Of a stretch of 37,043 nucleotides of DNA, positions 7,887-14,246 are shown in pieces. Location: NCBI GenBank assembly GCA_018711275.1, contig DVIN01000040.1, forward strand, positions 1 through 37,043, read 5' to 3'. Origin of the DNA: Candidatus Pullilachnospira intestinigallinarum (GTDB lineage Bacteria > Bacillota > Clostridia > Lachnospirales > Lachnospiraceae). The number at the start of each line of letters is the position of its first letter. Position 1 is the stretch's first letter. A program made the position numbers and the translations under genes. The notes under the pieces are model-generated. The model was not told the DNA's origin, searched no databases, and saw only the letters and a list, made by a program, of their open reading frames with translations.

Positions 7887-7996
7887 TACAATGTCCCCGC
7901 TTTCATTACCACCGGCAGGCCGGAAATATCGGGTTTGCCGTTGACATTCAGGGGAATTTGCTTCATCTCCACGAAGAATTCCGGGATCATGTAATG
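7886..7996 (-). pseudogene. C-terminal remnant of an adenylate-forming enzyme
   Basis: About 36 codons read YMIPEFFVEMKQIPLNVNGK and onward. This is the A10 core motif at the end of AMP-binding (NRPS adenylation or acyl/amino-acid ligase) domains, usually YMIPxxFVxLxxIPLTPNGKVD with the catalytic Lys in NGK. Upstream of YMIP the frame runs into the antisense of another gene fragment, so the rest of the enzyme is absent. It ends at TAA overlapping the GNAT start. Whether it came from an NRPS, a DltA-like ligase or another AMP ligase cannot be told. Confidence 0.65.
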
Positions 7997-8140
7997 AGAT
8001 TGAAAAAGCTGGAACAGTATGAGCCGTCTTTTCTTCCGTTTGAGAAGCTGAAAGCCTATGGGATCGGTGCGATACGCGGGCCGCGAAGGATGCCTCACAG
8101 TCTGATTCGCGAAATGGAAAGGAACCGGCATGAGCAATGA
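7987..8140 (+). pseudogene. C-terminal end of an unrecognised gene coupled to the DUF5131 fragment
   Basis: The plus-strand frame from about 7990 (MRLKKLEQYEP, then FLPFEKLKAYGIGA, ending MERNRHEQ) looks like genuine coding sequence. It overlaps the start of the DUF5131 frame by 11 bases, as in an operon. To its left the frame is only the antisense of the adenylation-domain remnant, so its own N-terminus is lost. I do not recognise the family. Confidence 0.4.
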
Positions 8141-8423
8141 TATTTGGAATCCCTGGCATGGCTGCCGTAAATACAGTGAGGGCTGTGATCACTGCTATAT
8201 GTACTATCTGGACAAAGAGCGAGGAAAATCGGGCCGGGAAATTTACAGAGTTAAGACGAATTTCAATCTGCCATTGAAAGAAGACCGGCAGGGCAACTAT
8301 AAAATTAAAAATGGGGAAAGCCTGCGGGTGTGTATGACCAGCGATTTCTTTTTGGAAGAAGCGGACGCCTGGCGGGATGAAGTCTGGGATATGATCCGCC
8401 TGCGCCCGGATGTCCACTTCTGA
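8130..8423 (+). pseudogene. Gp37/Gp68-like DUF5131 protein, truncated
   Basis: The 97-residue frame begins IWNPWHGCRKYSEGCDHCYM and contains LRVCMTSDFFLEEADAWRDE and RLRPDVHF. This matches the start of DUF5131 (phage Gp37/Gp68-like) proteins, which carry a CxxxSxGCxxCY cysteine cluster and are usually two to three times longer. The stop follows the Phe where the family continues with Trp and a TKRPER-like segment. The next bases belong to the N-terminus of the broken aldo/keto reductase on the other strand. The gene has therefore been cut by rearrangement. Confidence 0.75.
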
Positions 8424-8456
8424 GACAGTGCTTTTGCCTAATTGTCTCGTTTTCAT
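8415..8456 (-). pseudogene. N-terminal stub of the broken aldo/keto reductase
   Basis: ATG at 8456 with AAGGAG seven bases upstream starts MKTRQLGKSTVSEV, the usual first 14 residues of aldo/keto reductases. After that the frame becomes antisense to the DUF5131 fragment. The body of the enzyme resumes as a fragment at 7262-7420. Confidence 0.65.
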
Positions 8457-8479
8457 TCGCTCACTCCTTCTGATGGACT

Positions 8480-8499
8480 TGAACCATGAATACGGTTCA
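8480..8499 (+). terminator. Hairpin followed by T-rich tract
   Basis: TGAACC / GGTTCA arms with an 8-base loop are followed by ATATTTTCTCTTTTTTT. It would end transcription from the DUF5131 fragment before the deacetylase gene. Alternatively it is a leader hairpin of that gene. Confidence 0.45.
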
Positions 8500-8551
8500 T
8501 ATTTTCTCTTTTTTTCTCATACGATACAGTAACGGTGGAGGAGGTATGTTT

Positions 8552-9364
8552 ATGGATCGCGACGTGATCATCCGAAAAGCCTTTGGTCTGGTCTGCCTGG
8601 CGGCAGGCGCCTTTTTTCTGGGTTCGGCTGCGGCAAAATTTACCCATACCGGGACATCCGCGCCCGCGTCTTCCCAGACAGTGTCCGATAACTGGGGGCT
8701 GAGTTTTCAGGAAGAAGGAAAGGCGCCGGTGGGAAATGCTTCCCAGGAGGAGCTGGCAAAATACGATGCGGCCTTCCTGGGGGATACCGACGAGAAGGTG
8801 ATCTATCTCACCTTTGACTGCGGATTTGAAAATGGAAATACCCCGGTGATTCTGGATGCGCTGAAGAATCACCAGGCACCGGCTACTTTCTTTGTGGTGG
8901 GAAATTATCTGGAAACCAGCCCGGACCTGGTGAAACGTATGGTGGAGGAAGGACACACGGTGGCAAACCATACCTATCACCATCCGGATATGTCCCAGAT
9001 CTCCACCAAAGAGGAATTCCGGGAGGAGCTGGCGTCTGTGGAAGAAGTGTTTCAGTCCATCACCGGCACGGAAATGATCCGCTTCTACCGGCCGCCCCAG
9101 GGAAAATATAACGTTCAGAATCTGGAAATGGCGAAAGAGCTGGGATACCACACGTTTTTCTGGAGCCTGGCCTATGTGGACTGGTATCAGAATCAGCAGC
9201 CCACCAAAGAGGAAGCCTTTGAGAAGCTTCTGGGACGAATACATCCCGGCGCCATTGTGCTGCTCCACAATACTTCCGACACCAACGGAAGTATCATGGA
9301 GGAGCTGCTGACAAGATGGGAGGAAATGGGATACCATTTCGGTGATCTGAAAGATCTGATTTAG
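8552..9364 (+). CDS. Polysaccharide deacetylase, PdaA-like
   Basis: This 270-residue protein has an N-terminal hydrophobic anchor at about 10-28 and a NodB deacetylase domain outside the membrane. Motifs are LTFDCGFENG (D89), HTVANHTYHHPD (H140, H144), RFYRPPQGKY (R180) and HPGAIVLLHN (H231). The arrangement and the FWSLAYVDW segment match PdaA, which removes N-acetyl groups from muramic acid as a step toward the muramic delta-lactam of spore cortex. Other NodB enzymes usually have Asp after the catalytic Asp, and PdaA has Asn; here it is Cys90. ATG 8552 is preferred over ATG 8546 because GGAGGAGG ends at 8544. The gene ends tail-to-tail with a GNAT gene, overlapping it by four bases. Confidence 0.8.
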   Translation: MDRDVIIRKAFGLVCLAAGAFFLGSAAAKFTHTGTSAPASSQTVSDNWGLSFQEEGKAPVGNASQEELAKYDAAFLGDTDEKVIYLTFDCGFENGNTPVILDALKNHQAPATFFVVGNYLETSPDLVKRMVEEGHTVANHTYHHPDMSQISTKEEFREELASVEEVFQSITGTEMIRFYRPPQGKYNVQNLEMAKELGYHTFFWSLAYVDWYQNQQPTKEEAFEKLLGRIHPGAIVLLHNTSDTNGSIMEELLTRWEEMGYHFGDLKDLI

Positions 9365-9876
9365 ACGATCAATTCATACCGGTATTCCGCCGATACCCGG
9401 TCTGTTCCCCGCTTCCGGTAAGTATCTTCACTGGCCACGGTAAATCCCAGCTTCCGGACCACCGCGTTGGAAGCGGCATTTGCCTGGTCGATGGAGACGG
9501 TGATTTTCTCGGCTCCCTGGCCTTTGGCATAATCTACCATACCCTTTACCATCTCTGTGGCGTACCCGTTTCGCCAGTATTTTTTATGCACACAGTAGGC
9601 GATATCGTAGACTTTTCCCTCCTGCCGGGGAATAAAGCTGCAGGTACCGATCCGCTCCCCGGTGTCCTTTGATTCGGAAATCAGATAGCAGCAGGTTTGG
9701 CTTTCCCCCAGCGCTTCGATGCTCTTCCGGTACGCCTCATCCACATGATCCAGGGTGGGATCGCCAAGATACTCGCCCATCTCCGGATCATTCCAGATGC
9801 TGATGGCAAAATCCGCGTCTTCCTTCTGGAAGCCCCGCAGGTACAGCCGTTCGGTTTCAATCGTCTCGATTCTCAT
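9361..9876 (-). CDS. GNAT family N-acetyltransferase (RimJ/RimL-like)
   Basis: This 171-residue acetyltransferase has a RimJ/RimL-type N-terminus (IETERLYLRGFQKEDADFAI), the acetyl-CoA binding segment KKYWRNGYATEMVKGMV, and the C-terminal NAASNAVVRKLGF. It transfers acetyl groups from acetyl-CoA to an unknown amine. The start at 9876 has AGAAGGG upstream. It follows the SDR gene on the same strand by 14 bases and shares its last four bases (TTAG) with the end of the deacetylase gene. The space downstream is too short for a terminator. Confidence 0.87.
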   Translation of the reverse strand: MRIETIETERLYLRGFQKEDADFAISIWNDPEMGEYLGDPTLDHVDEAYRKSIEALGESQTCCYLISESKDTGERIGTCSFIPRQEGKVYDIAYCVHKKYWRNGYATEMVKGMVDYAKGQGAEKITVSIDQANAASNAVVRKLGFTVASEDTYRKRGTDRVSAEYRYELIV

Positions 9877-9890
9877 GATTATCCCTTCTT

Positions 9891-10667
9891 TCAGAAACAG
9901 GTAAACGCCCCGTCCACCACAAAATCCGCTCCCGTGGTGAAGGAGCTGGTATCTCCTGCCAGATATACACAAATGGACTGCAGCTCGTCCGGCCGTCCCA
10001 TTCTACCCATGGGAGCCATCTCATTCCATTTGGCGATCAGCGGCTTGAGGCTGGGAGAATTCATGGTCAGCTCTGTGGCCATGTAACCGGGACTGATGGA
10101 ATTGACCCGCACTCCGCGTTTTGCCCACTCGATGGCCAGGGATTTTGTCAGCTGGATCACACCGGCCTTGGATGCGTTGTAAGCGCACTGAGGCTGGGGC
10201 ACATTGACAATATGCGCGGACATGGAAGCGGTATTGATGATGGAACCGCCGCCATGGGTCAGCATATACTTTCCTGCTGCCTGCGCCGTCAGAAAAACAC
10301 CGGTGAGATTCACATCCAGAACTTTTTTCCACTGTGCAAAGCTCATCTCCTCCGCCGGCACATTCAGACAGATGCCCGCGTTGCAGAACGCCGCTTCCAG
10401 ACCGCCCAGCTCACGGATCACCGTATCCATCATTCTCTGAACCTGATCAGGATCCGTCACATCCGTCTGAACAGCGATGACCTTTCTTCCGGTGCTCTGC
10501 GCCAGCTCCCCGGCTGTCTTTTGAGCCTCCGCCAGATCCATATCCACAATGGCCAGATCCGCGCCCGCCTCCGCAAAGGCAGTGGCCACGCTCTTCCCGA
10601 TCCCCCGGGCGCCGCCGGTGACAAAAATCCGTTTTCCATCCAGTCTCATGTTTTCAATAATACCCAT
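9891..10667 (-). CDS. Short-chain dehydrogenase/reductase (classical SDR)
   Basis: This 258-residue NAD(P)-dependent oxidoreductase shows cofactor motif TGGARGIG (17-24), D41 at the end of strand 2 (IVDMD, suggesting NAD preference), and NAG at 96-98. The catalytic residues are S148, Y163 and K167 (YNASK). The SPGYMATEL segment and C-terminal FVVDGAF are typical of the sugar-alcohol/gluconate dehydrogenase branch; the substrate is not determinable. AAAGGAG precedes the start. The 3' end of a short remnant frame overlaps this start by 14 bases. Confidence 0.9.
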   Translation of the reverse strand: MGIIENMRLDGKRIFVTGGARGIGKSVATAFAEAGADLAIVDMDLAEAQKTAGELAQSTGRKVIAVQTDVTDPDQVQRMMDTVIRELGGLEAAFCNAGICLNVPAEEMSFAQWKKVLDVNLTGVFLTAQAAGKYMLTHGGGSIINTASMSAHIVNVPQPQCAYNASKAGVIQLTKSLAIEWAKRGVRVNSISPGYMATELTMNSPSLKPLIAKWNEMAPMGRMGRPDELQSICVYLAGDTSSFTTGADFVVDGAFTCF

Positions 10668-10788
10668 AATCCTTCTCCTTTCTTTGTTTCAGACCATACG
10701 GCCATAGTTCCCCCTGGAAATAAGCCTTTCCGGCATTCTCCTGTATCCGGTTAAAATGTTCCTGAGGATTTTCCCGCACCCATGCCAT
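10654..10788 (-). other. 44-codon frame overlapping the SDR start, probable gene tail
   Basis: The frame reads AWVRENPQEHFNRIQENAGK and onward, then FQGELWPYGL, and ends in DYGYY. It has plausible protein composition, and its stop codon overlaps the SDR start by 14 bases as in an operon. No ribosome site precedes ATG 10788, and the frame is open only back to a nearby stop. It may be the end of a decayed gene. The family is not recognised. Confidence 0.3.
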
Positions 10789-11022
10789 TATTTTATTTAC
10801 TGAAAGGCATTGTCTAGGACGCCAGGAACCAAATCACAAAAAATCCTCCTGCTGAGTATAAACATAGCATGTGAAAATTTGTTTCGCAACCAATATCTTA
10901 ACAAAATCTGTAAATATATTGTGAATGACTGCTTCCGTGATTTAATATCTTTATCTTCATACAGGAAATTTGCTTATAGGAATCTGCACAAATGCTCTTG
11001 TGTCAGCAAATATACCGGAGGA
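10789..11022. other. AT-rich non-coding stretch
   Basis: This is low-GC DNA between the SDR group and the next SDR gene. Frames are short and broken. A GGAGG followed by ATG near 11030 on the plus strand leads to a stop after four codons. I see no convincing gene, tRNA or terminator here. Confidence 0.5.
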
Positions 11023-11256
11023 TTATGATACGGATATAGGCGGTGGCGGGACGCCATCTGCCGGGCGGTGCCTCTGCAAATTACCGATCAGCTTACCATA
11101 GACGCCGGACAGGCCGTAATGCTTCTGAAACCGGACAGCGATCTGATGCGGGCTGTCTTTCTTTTCCTTCCCGGACATCCACGATTCTCTCAAACGGGAC
11201 GCCCAGATGCTGTGAAGTTTTACCATGGCTTCTATCAGACGGTGTTCCAAGGGCAT
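11023..11256 (-). other. 77-codon unrecognised frame
   Basis: The central part (SWMSGKEKKDSPHQIAVRFQ and onward to YGKLIGNLQR) has coding-like codon use. The start has no ribosome site and is preceded by a stop codon, and the end is Pro-rich and unconvincing. A competing frame from GTG 11290 overlaps the SDR stop as GTGA and runs 65 codons. One of the two may be the remnant of a gene cotranscribed with the SDR. No family is recognised. Confidence 0.25.
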
Positions 11257-11286
11257 TCAGAAGATATAACGACGATCCCGTGATTT

Positions 11287-12078
11287 TCACCCCCTTTGAA
11301 ATCCTCCTTCGCTGGAAATCACCTGACCGGTGATCCACCGGGCTTCTTCGCTTTGCAGAAAATGAACCAGCCTCGCCGCGTCTTCCGGCATTCCCCATTT
11401 CCCCAGGGGGAATGATTGAGCCACCTGTTCATAGGCTTCTCCCGTCAGATAGCCTGTGTCGGTGGGTCCCGGATTGATGCAGTTCACCTGGATATTCTGC
11501 CGTGACAGCGCAGCTGCCGCCTGCCGGCACAGATTGGCCTCCGCCGCTTTCGATACGGCATAAGGAATCTCCCCGGTCATGGGGCCCAGATCCTGTCCGC
11601 TGGTAAATAAGGTGACGGCCCCCCGAAGGCCCTCCGGTTTCTGTCCGGCGAAAGCCTGAATCATCATCATGGAGGCAAGCACATTTACCCGGAGATGCCG
11701 GTCAATATCCTCCTCCGTCCACTGGCCCAGACTGCTGCTGGTGGAATAGGCGTGGTTCAGCACCAGACCGTCCAGATATCCTGCCTCCCGCGCTGCCAGT
11801 CCAATTAATTCCTCTCCCGCGCCGGGACGGTAAAGATCAAAAGAAGCAAGGGCCGTCACATCCAGTCCCTCCCTGCGTAAATCCTGTTCAAATTCCCGGG
11901 CGAAGGAAGCAGAGGCATCCCAATATTCCATGGCCCGGTCATAATCCGCGCTTCCGTGAAAAAGAACCCGGGCTCCATATTCCGCCAGTCGCCTCACAAT
12001 GGCCGCGCCGATCCCGCCGGGACGGCTGACGCCGGTTACCAGTATGTTTCTTCCTGTAAGATCCTGCAGCTGCTGCAT
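11287..12078 (-). CDS. Short-chain dehydrogenase/reductase
   Basis: This 263-residue SDR has a slightly divergent cofactor loop, TGVSRPGGIG (15-24), NHA in place of NAG near 108-110, catalytic S160 (LFTSGQ), and Y173/K177 (YAVSK). The C-terminus WITGQVISSEGG is typical. The cofactor loop resembles that of 3-oxoacyl-ACP reductase-like proteins; the substrate is unknown. CAGGAGGTCAGTAAC precedes ATG. Transcription probably begins at the promoter at 12312-12341 and must pass the hairpin at 12138-12179, so expression may be attenuated. Confidence 0.88.
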   Translation of the reverse strand: MQQLQDLTGRNILVTGVSRPGGIGAAIVRRLAEYGARVLFHGSADYDRAMEYWDASASFAREFEQDLRREGLDVTALASFDLYRPGAGEELIGLAAREAGYLDGLVLNHAYSTSSSLGQWTEEDIDRHLRVNVLASMMMIQAFAGQKPEGLRGAVTLFTSGQDLGPMTGEIPYAVSKAAEANLCRQAAAALSRQNIQVNCINPGPTDTGYLTGEAYEQVAQSFPLGKWGMPEDAARLVHFLQSEEARWITGQVISSEGGFQRG

Positions 12079-12137
12079 GTTACTGACCTCCTGTCTATTG
12101 ATGGTTGTGTTTTTTTGCCTTTCGGCAGAAGCAAAGA

Positions 12138-12179
12138 AAAAGACGGAACCCGCTGCTTTTCCGGCCGGCTCCGTCTTTT
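12138..12179. terminator. Intrinsic terminator inside the FeoA-like remnant
   Basis: The 10-bp arms AAAAGACGGA / TCCGTCTTTT, plus two inner pairs, flank a GC-rich loop. Both strands give a T-run after the stem. On the minus strand it lies between the promoter near 12340 and the SDR start at 12078, so it would act as an attenuator or end point for that transcript. Confidence 0.75.
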
Positions 12180-12284
12180 CTCCTGAATCTGATGGCGGTG
12201 AAGAAATTCCAACACCTCAGGCGTCCCGAACATCCATTTGATGGTGCAGACTGCTCCGGTTTTTATCTGTGATAATGCCTGCAT
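12180..12284 (-). pseudogene. FeoA-like domain, truncated after about 35 residues
   Basis: ATG at 12284 has GGAGG upstream and a good promoter. The first 35 residues (MQALSQIKTGAVCTIKWMFG, then PEVLEFLHRHQIQE) look like the start of a FeoA domain, an SH3-like cytoplasmic protein of ferrous iron uptake. The domain normally needs about 75 residues. Here the frame runs directly into the terminator hairpin and becomes basic low-quality sequence out to 12036. It may be a decayed gene or a short leader peptide. The FeoA likeness is from memory of the pattern. Confidence 0.45.
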
Positions 12285-12311
12285 AATACCGCCTCCTGCT
12301 TCTTTTTTTCT

Positions 12312-12341
12312 ATTTTAGAAGCCGGCCAGTGAGTTAGTCAA
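12312..12341 (-). promoter_or_regulatory. Sigma-A promoter upstream of the FeoA-like remnant and SDR
   Basis: On the minus strand TTGACT (complement of 12336-12341) and TAAAAT (complement of 12312-12317) are 18 bases apart. It sits about 30 bases before the FeoA-like start. Confidence 0.6.
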
Positions 12342-12431
12342 TATTTATCATCCCTCAAAAGGCGAAGTATCATACAGTTTTTCGGCGAATAGAAAAGATT
12401 GCCAATGACAGAATATTTTCCGACGGCCTTT

Positions 12432-14246
12432 TTATAATCCTGTATTTTCTTCCTGGAACTGCTGCCTGCAGAGCCGGTAATAATACCCTTTCTTCGACAA
12501 CAGCTGCTGGTGGGTTCCCTGCTCGATGATTTTCCCGTCCCGCACCACCAGGATCACATCCGCGTGGCGGATAGTGGATAACCGGTGCGCGATGATGAAG
12601 GAGGTCCTTCCCCGAAGCAGCGTCTCGGTGGCTTTCTGGATCAGCTGTTCCGTCTGAGTATCGATGGAGGAAGTGGCCTCGTCCAGCACAAAGATTCTGG
12701 GATCTGCAAGGATGGCCCGGGCAAAGGAGACCAGCTGTTTTTCTCCGGTGGACAGCCGGTTGCCGCCCTCTCCCACATCGGTCTGATAGCCCTTTTCCAG
12801 CTTTTCGGCCACCAGATCGGCGGACACAGCCTTCGCCGCCTGCCGGATTTCCTCCGGGGTGGCGTCCAGCCTGCCGTAACGGATATTTTCCTCGATGGTT
12901 CCTGAGAACAGGTGGGGATTCTGCAGCACATACCCGATATTGCTGTGAAGCCACAGCTGGCTCCGCTTCCGGTAGTCCACACCGTCGATGAGGATCTCGC
13001 CTCCGGTGGGCTCAAAAAACCGGCAGGCCAGGTTCACCAGCGTGCTCTTTCCCGCCCCCGTCTCGCCCACGATGGCCACCGTGGTGCCCGCCGGAACCTT
13101 CAGGTTGAAATGGCTGAGCACCTCCTCTTTTCCGTCAGGGTAATGGAAGGACACATCCCTGAACTCGATATCTCCCCGGATGGGCTCCCAGTTCTCCTTT
13201 TTCGGGTGGAAGGTATCGCCGTACCGCTCCACCACTTCCGGAGAATCCACCACCATGGGCTCCTGATCCAGCAGGGTATTCACCCGCTCGATGTTGGCCT
13301 GTATGGAAATCAGCTCCGCCAGGTTTCTGGCCAGCTGCTGGATGGGTTCGAAGATTCCCACCGCGTAGGAGGTAAATGCCGACAGGGTGCCGATGGCCAG
13401 CAGGTTTTCCTGCACCATCTGCCCGCCCCGTCCCAGCACTATGGCAGTGGCCAGGGAGCCGCAGAACAGTACCAGAGGCACATAGACGGCAGAGAGCCGG
13501 GCGGCCTTCACCGCCGCGGTCCGCATTTCCGTGGTAATATCCTGAAATTCTCTGAGATTCTTTTCCTCGATCACCAGCGTTTTGGAGGTCTGGGCCCCCA
13601 TGATTCCCTCATTATAGCCGCTGGTAATCCGGGAATTGATTTTTCGCACATGGCGGTTCCACCGGAGAATCTTATTCTGGAAATACCAGGTGAGAATGGC
13701 CAGCGCCGGCACAATCAGTATGATGATCAACGCCAGCTTCCAGTTAAGAAGCAGCATGGCCACAAATACCCCCAGCACATAGACGAAGGCCCAGAGCATA
13801 TCCGACACGTTCCAGGCCACCATCCCGGCGATTCTGTCCGTATCGCTCATGACCCGGGAAAGGATATAGCCCACCGGCGTCACATTGTAATAAGAGAAAG
13901 ACAGCTCCTGCAAATGTACAAAGCAGGCCCGCTTCATGGTTTTGCCCACGCTCATCTCCAGCACGGCGCTGGCTCTGGTAAAGCAGACCACGCTGAGAAA
14001 CTGTCCCAGCACCACCAGCGCGTACACGGCCCCGAATTTCCAGATACCCGCAAGGCTTCCCTGCCCGATAAAGTGGTCGATGGCATACCGCTGAAACAGC
14101 GGCATCACAATATCCACCAGCGAACAGATCAGATTGAAAATCAGCATGACGGCCACACAGCCCTTGAAGGGCGCCAGGAAAGGAAGCACACGCTTCCAGA
14201 TCCGGATGTCAAAATTTTTCGTATATTCCTGTTCTTCGATTCTCAT
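12432..14246 (-). CDS. ABC exporter half-transporter, catalytic-site chain
   Basis: This 604-residue fusion has an N-terminal six-helix exporter domain (about 20-320) and a C-terminal ATPase. Motifs are Walker A GETGAGKST (394-402), Q-loop LQNPHLF, a divergent signature LSTGEKQ (498-504), Walker B with the catalytic Glu (LDEATSS, E523), and IIAHRLST. The normal Glu with a weak signature is the pattern of one chain of a heterodimeric exporter of the BmrCD/TM287-288 type. Its start overlaps the stop of the upstream chain (ATGA). It would export drugs, lipids or peptides. There is no C39 peptidase domain, so it does not itself cleave leader peptides. Confidence 0.9.
   Translation of the reverse strand: MRIEEQEYTKNFDIRIWKRVLPFLAPFKGCVAVMLIFNLICSLVDIVMPLFQRYAIDHFIGQGSLAGIWKFGAVYALVVLGQFLSVVCFTRASAVLEMSVGKTMKRACFVHLQELSFSYYNVTPVGYILSRVMSDTDRIAGMVAWNVSDMLWAFVYVLGVFVAMLLLNWKLALIIILIVPALAILTWYFQNKILRWNRHVRKINSRITSGYNEGIMGAQTSKTLVIEEKNLREFQDITTEMRTAAVKAARLSAVYVPLVLFCGSLATAIVLGRGGQMVQENLLAIGTLSAFTSYAVGIFEPIQQLARNLAELISIQANIERVNTLLDQEPMVVDSPEVVERYGDTFHPKKENWEPIRGDIEFRDVSFHYPDGKEEVLSHFNLKVPAGTTVAIVGETGAGKSTLVNLACRFFEPTGGEILIDGVDYRKRSQLWLHSNIGYVLQNPHLFSGTIEENIRYGRLDATPEEIRQAAKAVSADLVAEKLEKGYQTDVGEGGNRLSTGEKQLVSFARAILADPRIFVLDEATSSIDTQTEQLIQKATETLLRGRTSFIIAHRLSTIRHADVILVVRDGKIIEQGTHQQLLSKKGYYYRLCRQQFQEENTGL

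Noticed and set aside
7421-8415. Intact insertion sequence or transposon in the broken aldo/keto reductase
   Set aside because: No transposase frame, terminal inverted repeats or target duplication could be seen; only fragments of unrelated genes are present.
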